NCBI GenBank assembly: GCA_043782425.1
Contig: JAYWAM010000332.1
Location: 1 to 23,513, forward strand
Length of the DNA: 23,513 bases
Origin: JAYWAM01 sp043782425
GTDB taxonomy: Bacteria; Pseudomonadota; Gammaproteobacteria; Burkholderiales; Usitatibacteraceae
Reading direction: 5' to 3'
The stretch's first letter is position 1, and each line of letters starts with the position of its first letter. Position numbers and translations under genes: made by a program. The notes below the pieces were generated by a model. The model was given only the letters and a program-made list of their open reading frames with translations, was not told the origin of the DNA and searched no databases. This document shows positions 14,882 through 22,691 of this stretch, one piece after another.

Positions 14882-15064
14882 TTAATGGATTGTTGCAATG
14901 AGGCGTTTATCTCAAAGGTTGGTCAAGCGGCAGGAGGCGATGTTGGTTTGCGCAGATCGATATGCGGCGCAATGGCCGTTGGTTATTGCATCTTACGCTT
15001 TGCTACGGTTCTCACCCGGCTACCAAGGCGCCATCGCGGTTTAAAGTATCCCAAGCGGGACACT

Positions 15065-15105
15065 TTTATAGCTCATATCAGCCCTTTTATGTGATGCGCG
15101 TCACA
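15065..15105 (-). promoter_or_regulatory. Candidate class II CRP/FNR-family promoter upstream of gluQ
   Basis: TGTGA (15090-15094), six bases, then TCACA (15101-15105) is a perfect core CRP consensus palindrome. On the minus strand a TATAAA -10-like hexamer lies at 15070-15065, which would put the start near 15058 and the palindrome centre about 40 bp upstream of it, the class II spacing. The transcript would run into gluQ with a leader of about 177 bases. The rest of the gap 14882-15166 shows no gene. Confidence 0.55.
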
Positions 15106-15166
15106 GCCACAAGGCCGCGGTCAGCTGTTTCGTGCATAACTGCCCGCACGCCGCGAGGTACTGCGA

Positions 15167-15412
15167 TCAGGCAACCCTGCGTTTAGCGGTGCGGCGAGGC
15201 ATGTTTGGCAGTTTGGATATTTCAATTACTGACGCGAGTGCCGCATTCACTGCATCAGAGCTAGGAAAAATCTTCGCAATTTCGGGATCGAGCTTCACAA
15301 CATTAGATCCCTTGCTTACTTTGGCGAAGTATTTCCCACGTACGCCCTTGCCCTGCATGGTTTTCAAGGTGAATTTTCTGTCTAGTGGATCAGTTGTTTT
15401 AACTTTGCTCAT
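15167..15412 (-). CDS. Antitoxin partner of the BrnT-type toxin
   Basis: The 81-residue basic protein follows and overlaps the BrnT-like toxin gene by 14 bases, the order typical of BrnT systems (toxin first). The D-P-E-I-A-K-I-F-P-S-S-D-A-V-N-A-A-L region near residues 43-60 resembles a ribbon-helix-helix type C-terminal DNA-binding segment. It is not a textbook BrnA sequence, so a diverged BrnA or a non-homologous partner remains possible. The ATG at 15412 has an AAAGGA site seven bases upstream; a longer frame starting at 15520 would lie inside the toxin gene and is rejected. Confidence 0.78.
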   Translation of the reverse strand: MSKVKTTDPLDRKFTLKTMQGKGVRGKYFAKVSKGSNVVKLDPEIAKIFPSSDAVNAALASVIEISKLPNMPRRTAKRRVA

Positions 15413-15677
15413 AGATTTTCCTTTCGGCCCTATCTGCTTTTCGAGCACTGATAACCCTGAGGCCATTATTTGTTTCGGTGTGAGAAACCACAAGGACTCG
15501 TCCTGACGAGGACAAGCCAAATGTCACATAACGCACCTCCCCGGCTGAGTGTTCGCCGTCAGGGTAGGTAATTGCGAGCGAGTCGTCAAACACCGTGCTC
15601 GCTTCAATAAATGAGACTTTATGCTTACGCAGATTGGCTACCGCTTTGCGATCATCCCAAGAGAATTCTAAGCGCAT
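15399..15677 (-). CDS. brnT: BrnT-family ribonuclease toxin
   Basis: The 92-residue product matches the BrnT family (PF04365, formerly DUF497): the opening F-S-W-D-D-R-K-A-V-A-N-L-R-K-H-K-V-S-F-x-E-A, a central F-D-D motif, and the closing I-S-A-R-K-A-D-R-A-E-R-K-I-Y-E. BrnT has a RelE-like fold and cleaves RNA until bound by its antitoxin. The operon lies between gluQ and a truncated direct duplicate of the gluQ 5' region. No clear ribosome-binding site precedes the ATG. Confidence 0.9.
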   Translation of the reverse strand: MRLEFSWDDRKAVANLRKHKVSFIEASTVFDDSLAITYPDGEHSAGEVRYVTFGLSSSGRVLVVSHTETNNGLRVISARKADRAERKIYEQS

Positions 15678-15738
15678 TTAGCCATGATAGCGGATCGGTA
15701 TGAATAAAGTCGTCATAAAAGCAAGAAACTATCCTTGC

Positions 15739-15793
15739 CCAATGACAAATGAGCCTGGAGTGGCTGGCGTGTTTCCAATGACAAATGAGCCTG
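15739..15793. repeat. Two 19-bp direct repeats with a 36-bp period
   Basis: The sequence ccaatgacaaatgagcctg occurs exactly at 15739-15757 and 15775-15793. The 17-bp spacer is unrelated to the unit. The pair lies upstream of the BrnT operon and could hold regulator sites or mark an old insertion. Only two units exist, so a CRISPR array is not supported. Confidence 0.75.
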
Positions 15794-15850
15794 AGCGATT
15801 AGCAAACAGGTCATCCTTAAGGTGTTAGCGCAAAGCAGTAATGTGCAAAG

Positions 15851-16039
15851 GTCTTCAATGCGTACCAGCCATTTCCCGCCGTGATGTCTGGCATCAAGAT
15901 AGCTTGCAAGCGCCGCGATTAATTAGCCGAAATGCAAAGGCCCGGTGGGCAAGGGCGCGAATCTGCCGACGTAGGAAGGGGCGGTGGAAGGCGGGAGCGG
16001 CAAGTTTTTTCTGCGTGACCGATTGGTAGTGTTCGACAT
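15851..16039 (-). pseudogene. Truncated gluQ duplicate (first 63 codons), nonsense-mutated
   Basis: This segment aligns without gaps to 14693-14881, the 5' end of gluQ, at a constant offset of 1158 bp and with about 20 differences in 189 bases. A TAA replaces the serine codon that follows H-F-G (codon 39), so the copy is dead. Homology continues upstream of the ATG to about 16140, so the original upstream region was copied too. It ends abruptly at codon 63. The orientation is the same as gluQ, so the two form a direct repeat around the BrnT TA genes. Confidence 0.88.
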
Positions 16040-16275
16040 TTAATGGATTGTTGCAACGGGGCGTTTATCTCAAAGGTTGGTCAGGCGGCGAGGAAGCGAC
16101 GTCAGCTTACACGGATTGACATACGGCGCAATGGCCGTTGCTTTTGCGGCCCGGATAGAGATCAGATGCTTGAAGAAGCTTATGGCTATTGACTTGCAGG
16201 TGGATTACATACATATTTTGCACGCGGATTGCGCCAGAGTAATCGAACCCGCCCCCATTTCCCCTCCGCAACGCC
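16040..16275. other. Intergenic region: duplicated gluQ upstream sequence, then unassigned
   Basis: From 16040 to about 16140 the sequence copies the region upstream of gluQ (14882-14982) with one small length difference. The match stops within the 28-bp dispersed repeat. From 16141 to 16275 I see no gene, promoter or hairpin that I can support. Confidence 0.6.
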
Positions 16276-18498
16276 TCATCTTGGAGAGTAGGTTGTCGTC
16301 TTCGTAGTTATCAGGGCGTAGGTCGCCGGGACTGCCGACGATCCATATACCGTCGGTATTCCCGGAGTAGTTATTGTTGCACCCATAAACCTCGGGGATA
16401 TTGGCGCACTAACCGAATTTACCAATATTGTCGTTGTACCAGCAGGTGTACTTTGCACGGTTGCCACTTGCCACTTTACGACAAACCTACTCACTGTAAC
16501 GTATACATAACTGTTTTCCCAAAGCGCAACTGGAAAAAGATCGGTTCCCGCCACCTCGAACGATGCGGAGGTAAGGGTGCTCGCACTTAGTGGCAGAGGA
16601 TAAGGAACAAAAGAAGCGGCCTGTCTGTTTGCCTCGGGTATCGCCTCCTCCGTAGAGCTGTAAATTCCAGTCTGCACCCCTGGCCCGTCTATGGTAGCAA
16701 GAGATACAATTATTTGCAGTTGCACTGCATAGACTGGCGGTGTTCCAGGCACTGTCGGCACTTCCGGTTTATAAGGCGTAACGACATTCCCCAAGCTGTA
16801 ACGTGTCGTTTCCTTCTTCACGTAGGCGCAAGTCGTCGTTATTACATCTGGAATTGGCGCAAGCGCATCAAATTGTGTTTGTGTAACTGCCTGCCCAACT
16901 TGCACATTAATCCCATCATTGCTTTGCGGCAAAGCGCACTTAAGTTTTGCAGCGACGGCAGTTAGCGCTTCCTGTCCCATACTGCCCTTAAAAACCAACA
17001 AGTATTTTCCCTCTTCTTCGGGAGCAGGATTAGTTGGTACCCTCAATGTCAAAGGTGCGCTTTGTCCATTTGCCGGGATGACCAGATTCCAAGTGGCGTC
17101 GGGTATGGCGTTGCGTGTTCCGTTTGTGGCATCGTAAAAGAATGAAAACGCACCATTCATATCTTCAGCCAAAAGATTCTTGATGGTATAAGTGTCGGGT
17201 GTATTTGGGTCTGGAACAAAATCTAATTTCCCACGAAAGAAATAGTTGATGAGGCCAGCGGAGTAGCTGACGGCTTTGGGTATCAATGTTTCGTGCGCCG
17301 CATCGAAATTGAAGCGGTTAAGCGCGAACAGCCGATCAGAACGGTAAATCGGTTTATCGTCGTCGTCGTTGTAGGTTACTGACAACCCCTTGGCCTGCAT
17401 GTCTTGATCGAAAATCGACAGGGTGGAAGCCTTGGCTGTCAGCGGCGTCGGATACATCGTCATCTTGCAATTCACGCCGACGTTGCTGCACAGGGACTGG
17501 ATGCCCGTAGGTACCGATGTACCCTGCGCGTCGTAAAGTTCAGCGATTGTGTAAACCTGGGGTGCTCCCGGCCGGGGTAAGGCGTATCCCGTGGTGCTGG
17601 CCTGGCCTTGATACATTCTAAAATTGGTGCCTTGGCTGACGAAGTTGCGATTAGTGAACTCGGCGAGCCCACTGCCCGCCGCATTCTTCCAGAAATCGCG
17701 TGCGGTGTTGAATTCTGCGGGGCCGGGGTATACAGCGGCGGCTTGCGCAGTACGGGCAAGTCGTTTGATGTTGTCTATCACTGCCCTTTCTCGCCCATAG
17801 ACCTCGTATTTGCTGGGATTATAAAAAGGATTTAAACCGTACCACTCATATTCGTCCAAGTGGATATCGTTACGCACATGCTGCGGCTGCGCCATGTCCT
17901 GGATGTGGTGCACCACTTCCCCCAGCGATTGAAATGTCTGGCTCCAAAGTACCTCCCTAGCAAGCGCAGCCTGATTGAGTGGTGCTCCAGCTCCGGTAGT
18001 CAGAGCGAGAAACATGTAGTTCCTGGCATCCCTGAACGAATTAGATTGCTCACCGATTTCGCCGCGGTCCTCTAGCGCCCAGGAAGGTGAGGTAATCGTT
18101 TTTGCCACAAGCAGGGGAAACTCCTGAACTCCGCCGACATTGGCGGCTAGACCACTGATAGGGTCGTAAAAATGATTGGTCGCTCGGGTGCCGTCATCTT
18201 CCACCAATACACCTAGCCTGAACAAGGCGGAAATTGTGCCTTTGGTCCCAGGAGGGTAAGGAACTCCGGCGCTAAACTCATCTACAAGGCGGGTTAGGCC
18301 GTGATGCGTGAATAGCTGGTTTAAGGCAAATGGCTTCAAGCCGAGATTCGGCAACACATTGGGATCAGTCGCCAAGACCGAGTTGTCTACCGCCGCATCC
18401 ATTATCAGACTATGAGTATATTTGGGGTCGTAGGCAAATGACCCGGCGGCGCAAAATGCGGCGGTAATTGCCACGCATAACCGTAAGAGTGTTTTCAT
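16276..18498 (-). CDS. Secreted zinc-phospholipase-C/S1-P1-nuclease-like protein with large C-terminal extension
   Basis: The 740-residue product starts with a Sec signal peptide (about 1-22, ending S-F-A). The N-terminal 300 residues contain a metal-site pattern of the zinc-dependent phospholipase C fold: H29, N-H109-F-Y-D112, and the helix V-V-H197-H198-I-Q-D201-M-A-Q-P-Q-H207-V-R-N-D. Substrate (phospholipid, nucleic acid or other) is unknown. Residues from about 430 onward are Thr/Pro/Val-rich and look like beta-sandwich modules with no recognised motif. The ATG at 18498 overlaps the stop of the lipoprotein gene (ATGA), so it is the last gene of a three-gene operon; a start at 18537 would add residues before the signal peptide. 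Confidence 0.72.
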   Translation of the reverse strand: MKTLLRLCVAITAAFCAAGSFAYDPKYTHSLIMDAAVDNSVLATDPNVLPNLGLKPFALNQLFTHHGLTRLVDEFSAGVPYPPGTKGTISALFRLGVLVEDDGTRATNHFYDPISGLAANVGGVQEFPLLVAKTITSPSWALEDRGEIGEQSNSFRDARNYMFLALTTGAGAPLNQAALAREVLWSQTFQSLGEVVHHIQDMAQPQHVRNDIHLDEYEWYGLNPFYNPSKYEVYGRERAVIDNIKRLARTAQAAAVYPGPAEFNTARDFWKNAAGSGLAEFTNRNFVSQGTNFRMYQGQASTTGYALPRPGAPQVYTIAELYDAQGTSVPTGIQSLCSNVGVNCKMTMYPTPLTAKASTLSIFDQDMQAKGLSVTYNDDDDKPIYRSDRLFALNRFNFDAAHETLIPKAVSYSAGLINYFFRGKLDFVPDPNTPDTYTIKNLLAEDMNGAFSFFYDATNGTRNAIPDATWNLVIPANGQSAPLTLRVPTNPAPEEEGKYLLVFKGSMGQEALTAVAAKLKCALPQSNDGINVQVGQAVTQTQFDALAPIPDVITTTCAYVKKETTRYSLGNVVTPYKPEVPTVPGTPPVYAVQLQIIVSLATIDGPGVQTGIYSSTEEAIPEANRQAASFVPYPLPLSASTLTSASFEVAGTDLFPVALWENSYVYVTVSRFVVKWQVATVQSTPAGTTTILVNSVSAPISPRFMGATITTPGIPTVYGSSAVPATYALITTKTTTYSPR

Positions 18499-19241
18499 TT
18501 GATGTACTCGCTGAAGAATTTTTCGGGAGGGCGGCAAGAAGAGCGAAGGCCAAGAGAAACGTGATTTCTCTCTGCGGTGATGAGCTTTGAGTAGAATGTC
18601 TCCGCATAGTCGTACTTCGCATAACCATCACGGATCACATCCTTGTTAGCGTAGAGTTCTTTGTCCAACGTGATAATCATCCTCGGGATGTTTTCGTAGG
18701 AGCAGGGGTCCGTCAATAGTGAGCCTAGTGTTGACATCACGCCCGAATTTAGAAATCTAATATTCTTTGCATACTCTTTGTCATCGCCTTTGAATTTCGA
18801 TAGCTCGATCTTCTGGCCGTTCATAAAGAAGTTGCGCGTCGAGGACCCCCTCCCCCCCTCCGTAGAATTGTCGCGCTCGCGCACTAGCTCCAGATACCGG
18901 TAGCCGCTCTTGAATATAATGACAACCGGATCGCGGTTTTTAAGGCGCGCTTCTGAAGGAAGATGTTTAGGCACCTCTTTCGGCCCCCAGCCTTGAAAAT
19001 AGAAGCGACCGTTCTTGTCGGTAACCGCCTCGCTGACGGTGAGCGTATCGCTGCCCCCACCCTCCAAACCATAGGAAAGCTCCCAGTGAGCGACGACGTT
19101 GACTCCCTCCACGGGCTGCTTCGTCTCGGCATCCACCACCCAGGCTTCAATCGGCTTGGCCGAGTAGGAATTGGAGCAGGCTTGCAGAGGCGCCATGCAG
19201 GCCAAAATCAAAAACCATCTTGCGATAGGGAAATCGAACAT
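18495..19241 (-). CDS. Putative lipoprotein with carboxypeptidase-regulatory-like domain
   Basis: The 248-residue product begins with a hydrophobic signal ending in a lipobox L-Q-A-C (Cys at about residue 21), so it is probably lipid-anchored. Residues about 28-115 (E-A-W-V-V-D-A-E-T-K-Q-P-V-E-G-V-N-V and T-D-K-N-G-R-F-Y-F) have the look of a carboxypeptidase-regulatory-like beta-sandwich. The C-terminal part has no recognised domain. The frame is open further upstream, but the start at 19241 gives the signal peptide and lies 10 bp after the stop of the propeller gene. It is the middle gene of the operon, and may tether or present the secreted partners at the envelope. Confidence 0.75.
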   Translation of the reverse strand: MFDFPIARWFLILACMAPLQACSNSYSAKPIEAWVVDAETKQPVEGVNVVAHWELSYGLEGGGSDTLTVSEAVTDKNGRFYFQGWGPKEVPKHLPSEARLKNRDPVVIIFKSGYRYLELVRERDNSTEGGRGSSTRNFFMNGQKIELSKFKGDDKEYAKNIRFLNSGVMSTLGSLLTDPCSYENIPRMIITLDKELYANKDVIRDGYAKYDYAETFYSKLITAERNHVSLGLRSSCRPPEKFFSEYIK

Positions 19242-19251
19242 ACGCGTCGCC

Positions 19252-21617
19252 TCACATTTCGTCGATGCGCCAAACACCATCAACATCTCGCAGGAAGTAA
19301 ATGAAATAGATACGGTCGACACCGCTGTCTTTTCGCCGCACTGCGTACTCACCGAGACTGCCCGAAATACTCGCGCGGGCAAGGGCCGAATAAGAGGAAA
19401 CGATCTCGGATATATACGGCTGTAGCACATCAAACACCGGGCCATATTTGGCCTTAGCCTGAACGTTAAGGTAGCCAAGCGTCTTGGCTTTATCACCCGC
19501 AATCAAGGCGCTATTCATCCCATCCCAGAGTGCCTTGAACATCTGATCCATTTGCGCGCCGTCCTGCACTGACACCAGCACGACTTGGGTGAACACATTG
19601 CTCTGGCTATCCGTTACCGTGATCTTCGCCTGATACATCCCCGGCACAGCGTAGGTGGTTGCTATGGTGGCGTTGGCATCGGTAGCGGTGAAATCTATCG
19701 TGCCGTTACCATCAAAATCCACCTCGATTTTTTGGATCGGATTAGCGCTATTGTTCTGCACGGTGAAGCTGGTCTTCAAGGGGGCGATGCCGCTCTTGGG
19801 TTCCACGCTGACGCGGATGGGTGAGGCGCCGCTGCTGGTGACGCTGACTGCGTGAGTCGCGGTTGCTCCCCCTGATGTGGCGGCGGTGGCGGTCACGGTG
19901 TTGACGCCGGGATTGAGCGGAACTTCAGCATAAAAGCGCTCGCCATCCTGCGCGGCCACCACGCCGTTGACCGTGATGCCGGTGTTCGCCGGCCCCTTGA
20001 AGCTGCCGCTGACGATGACACTGCCGCCATTGATAATTGCGTCCGCAGCGGGACTGTCGATGTGGACTGTCAAGCTGTTGAGCGTGTAGCGCAGTTGCGT
20101 GCTGGCCTGGTTGCCGGCCAGATCGACGGCGCTTAAGTTGAGGGTGTTGAGGCCGGGTTTTAGCGTCAGCGAATAACTGAAGGTGGCGCCCGCCGGGTTG
20201 GGGCCGCTGGCGTTGAATTCGGCGCTATTGTCGAAGTGCACTTGTCCGGGTTCGTCGATACTGCCCGTGAGTGTGATCTGTGGGGTGGTGAAGCTCGCGC
20301 CGTCAGGCGGCGCGATGGCGCTGAAACGTGGGGCGATGGTATCGATAGTGAAGCTGCTGCTGACGCTGTTGGACAGATGCCCGAAGCTGTCCTGCACCTG
20401 TGCGCTGAAGACATTGACGCCCTCGGGCAGGCGCGCGGCCGGGGTGTAGATCGTGGTGGCGTTCGTGGGGTCGAACACGAATGACGCGCCGACAGACTGG
20501 TTGTTGACCTGGGCGCTCAAGCTATAGGTGCTGTAAAAGCTGTTGGCGTAGTCGCAAGGCTTGGCGTTGCACAGCGCGCCGTAGCCAAGCCTGAAAGTGG
20601 GTGCGGGGTTGTTGGTGAGCAGCCCATTGGCAGGGGCGAGGAGCGCAAGAGTTGGGGTGAGGGTGAAGGCGGCGACGCCGATGGCTTGGATGTCGTCTTG
20701 GAGTGCAATCGTTGCCAGCTTCACGCCTTCTGGAGAGAGGCGCGTGAGTCCCTTGTTATGACCCAGCCACAGCGCGCGGTCGGCGGGATCGAAGACCAGC
20801 GCTTTGGGGTCTTTGAAGCCGAGCGCCTTGAGGTCTAGGGTGTTCTTGAGTACGCCGTCAGAACCGTACGCCAGCAGGCTGGTTTCCGAAACTAACCACA
20901 GCGTGCCGGTGTGGGGATCGAGAGCGAGCGCTTGGGCATTCTTGTTCAGTTCAATCTTGAGCGGCGCGGCGGCGGGCGTGTGGCCGTCCAGACGTATGAG
21001 CTGCTTTTCTCCCGCAAGCCACAGCCACACGCCGATGGCGCCCACGGCGAGGAGCTTGGGCTCTTCCTGGGTAAAGGGTTTGAGGTCGATGGCGGCAAGT
21101 TGCGCGCCGCTCGCGGCGTAGTGCCACAAGCGCTTGTTGCCCAGCAGCCACAGGTTTGATCGAGTCCTAACGCCAGGGCGCGTACTTTGCCGGGCGAGGT
21201 GAAGCTGCCGAGGGGTTTGCCTTGGGCGTCGAGATGAACGATGCGCTTGGCGCGATCATCATCGTCACTCTCATCATCGCCCTTGCCTTCGGCGAGCCAC
21301 AGCGTGCCGTCAAAACCGTCGAGGGCGAGGAAACTGGCGTTTTTGAGAGAGAGTGTTGTGAGGTCAAGGTCAACGAGCACCGCTCCGCCGGAAGCGTATT
21401 GGGTCAGCCGCTTCTTGCCCAACACCCACACCGATGCGTCGGCGTTCACGGCGAGCTGACGTATGTCCTGCGCTTCAAAGCTGAGCGTGACCTGGTTGGT
21501 CAGGGGATCTAGGCGATGCAGTTTGTTGTCTGCGGCGAACCAGAGCGCAGCCTGCACTGCGAAAGAACACAAAAACAGTCCAGCAGCGGCGCCCGCCGCA
21601 ACAATGAAGCGCTTCAT
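19252..21617 (-). CDS. Secreted propeller/Ig-like/PKD protein, split by a one-base frameshift
   Basis: Two overlapping frames join into one 788-residue protein if a single base is restored at about 21155-21157. The first 154 codons (start 21617, GGGGAG ribosome-binding site, signal peptide ending V-Q-A) end at G-L-D-Q; the second frame resumes with L-W-L-L-G-N-K-R-L-W-H. The restored length, 2367 bases, is an exact multiple of three. The N-terminal 290 residues are a beta-propeller with repeated x-L-W-L-x blades and an acidic D-D-E-S-D-D-D-D insert. Then come bacterial Ig-like domains, a glucodextranase-B-like module, a PKD domain (V-D-F-D-G-N-G-T-I-D-F) and a C-terminal NTF2-like-looking region. 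It is the first gene of the envelope operon. Sequencing error, or a recent mutation, could explain the break. Confidence 0.8.
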
Positions 21618-21682
21618 GGAAACTCCCCTCATGAACTGACAGTGGCTACTCAAAAAAACTAGTTGCAATGACTCGTGTAACG

Positions 21683-21712
21683 ACTATAGCTGCCGCGTAT
21701 CTGATATGTCAA
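21683..21712 (-). promoter_or_regulatory. Sigma-70-type promoter of the envelope operon
   Basis: On the minus strand TTGACA (complement of 21707-21712) and TATAGT (complement of 21683-21688) are 18 bp apart. Transcription would begin near 21675, leaving a leader of about 58 bases before the ATG at 21617. The promoter lies in the region shared with the divergent XRE gene, which could therefore control it. Confidence 0.68.
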
Positions 21713-21792
21713 CGTAAAGCTACCTATTCTTACGCCTAAATGTCACGATTAGTGCGTGGCTGATAAGTGCACAATGGTTCAAATTTCGGAGC

Positions 21793-21999
21793 GTGAAGAC
21801 GACGCTTCGTAAAAAATTCGGCAAAAGGATACAGGCGCTGCGCAAAGACGCGGGCCTATCCCAGGAAGCGTTTGCGGACCTGTGCGGTTTTGCCCGGTCT
21901 TACATGAGCAGAATTGAAAGAGGGGCGGGTAATCCCTCTCTCGACGCAATTGAGACGCTCGCCGACGCGTTGCGTGTTCCGGTCAGTGAGCTTTTCTAG
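21793..21999 (+). CDS. Small XRE-family transcriptional regulator
   Basis: The 68-residue protein is a single HTH_3 domain: L-S-Q-E-A-F-A-D-L-C-G as the first helix pair and S-Y-M-S-R-I-E-R-G in the recognition helix region, followed by the usual N-P-S-L-D-A-I-E-T-L-A-D-A-L-x-V-P. It begins with GTG, with a weak CGGA site just upstream. Size and fold resemble controller or phage-type repressors. No R-M partner is adjacent. It diverges from the envelope operon, whose promoter is within 110 bp, so that operon and its own gene are the first targets to consider. Confidence 0.85.
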   Translation: MKTTLRKKFGKRIQALRKDAGLSQEAFADLCGFARSYMSRIERGAGNPSLDAIETLADALRVPVSELF

Positions 22000-22020
22000 C
22001 CTTCGTTGAAGGCTCAATAG

Positions 22021-22242
22021 GGGGCGCGATCCAAACTGTTGTGGAGTAAGCCCGCCGCACGATCCCTTCACAGAAAGGAGAGAAGAAATGGCGGCGCGTA
22101 GGGCGGACTTGTCCGCCAAACCAACACTCGATGGTCACCATCGCTCTGGAACGATGCGGCGGACAAGTCCGCCCTACGCAGGGGCTCGTGGCTTCATGCA
22201 AGTGGCTTATGCACGCTGCCACATCAGCTTGAATCGCACCCC
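22021..22242. mobile_element. MITE-like element, copy 2, with about 24-bp terminal inverted repeats
   Basis: The ends 22021-22044 and 22219-22242 are inverted repeats with four mismatches in 24. The right end is identical over about 24 bases to that of copy 1 (992-1210). Flanks carry ctcaatagg at 22013-22021 and 22242-22250, a likely 8-9 bp target duplication. The interior differs from copy 1: it holds an inverted pair of self-complementary arms, tagggcggacttgtccgcc (22099-22117) and its complement at 22158-22176. No transposase gene is present. It begins 22 bp after the XRE stop codon. Confidence 0.72.
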
Positions 22243-22269
22243 TCAATAGGCCTTTCAGCAAGATTTGCG

Positions 22270-22334
22270 GGGGCCTTAGCGCCTACAGCACCAGTATGTT
22301 GCTTGGGCCTGAAAGTGCCGGGATAGACCGGGGG
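22270..22334 (-). pseudogene. Internal gluQ remnant (zinc-motif region)
   Basis: On the minus strand this short stretch encodes P-V-Y-P-G-T-F-R-P-K-Q-H, matching P-V-Y-P-G-A-C-R-F-K-Q-H of gluQ residues 137-148. DNA identity over the block at 22293-22331 is high and the order is the same. The zinc-ligand Cys is replaced by Phe, and homology cannot be traced beyond about 25 codons. The segments 22243-22269 and 22335-22412 hold nothing else I can name. Confidence 0.5.
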
Positions 22335-22412
22335 CAAATTCCATTTACGGCTCATTTGTGCATTCATTAATGGCCTCGAATACGAAAGTCGTGATGAGTA
22401 ATGAGGGAACCC

Positions 22413-22510
22413 GTCGTCCCAGCGAAGGCAGGGACCCATTCCCACCAGCGTCACTTTGAAACAATATTCAGATCGTGTAGCGGACTGGTCCCAGCCTTCG
22501 CGGGGACGAC
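22413..22510. repeat. Palindromic repeat pair, diverged 'gtcgtcccagcgaagg' family
   Basis: The arm gtcgtcccagcgaaggcagg (22413-22432) and the arm at 22486-22510 are reverse complements with two or three mismatches. The middle, about 48 bases, is AT-richer. It belongs to the same broad class as the repeats at 1045 and 2014 but has a different sequence. From 22511 to 22680 there is no other supported feature. Confidence 0.7.
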
Positions 22511-22691
22511 GAATAATTGCGATTTCGAGCAGTCATTATTAATGAACTAATGGTTGAGAATTGGAATAAGATGTCCAGCGTTGCCGAGTCGTAGAATTTT
22601 TCGCGCGAGCACACACATACTCTTGTAACACCCGCAAGGCAAGCTCAAGATAACGTCTTTACTACACAAATCTTGTACTACGGAGCCAACT

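Noticed and set aside
15739..15793. Possible CRISPR array
   Set aside because: Only two repeats and no cas genes anywhere in the window.
21150..21160. Programmed -1 ribosomal frameshift in the propeller gene
   Set aside because: The sequence does not fit an X-XXY-YYZ slippery heptamer and no downstream stimulator is obvious; a missing base explains it more simply.
22224..22454. Open frame of 76 codons near the end of TIR element 2
   Set aside because: Made of a gluQ remnant and a palindromic repeat; no start signal.
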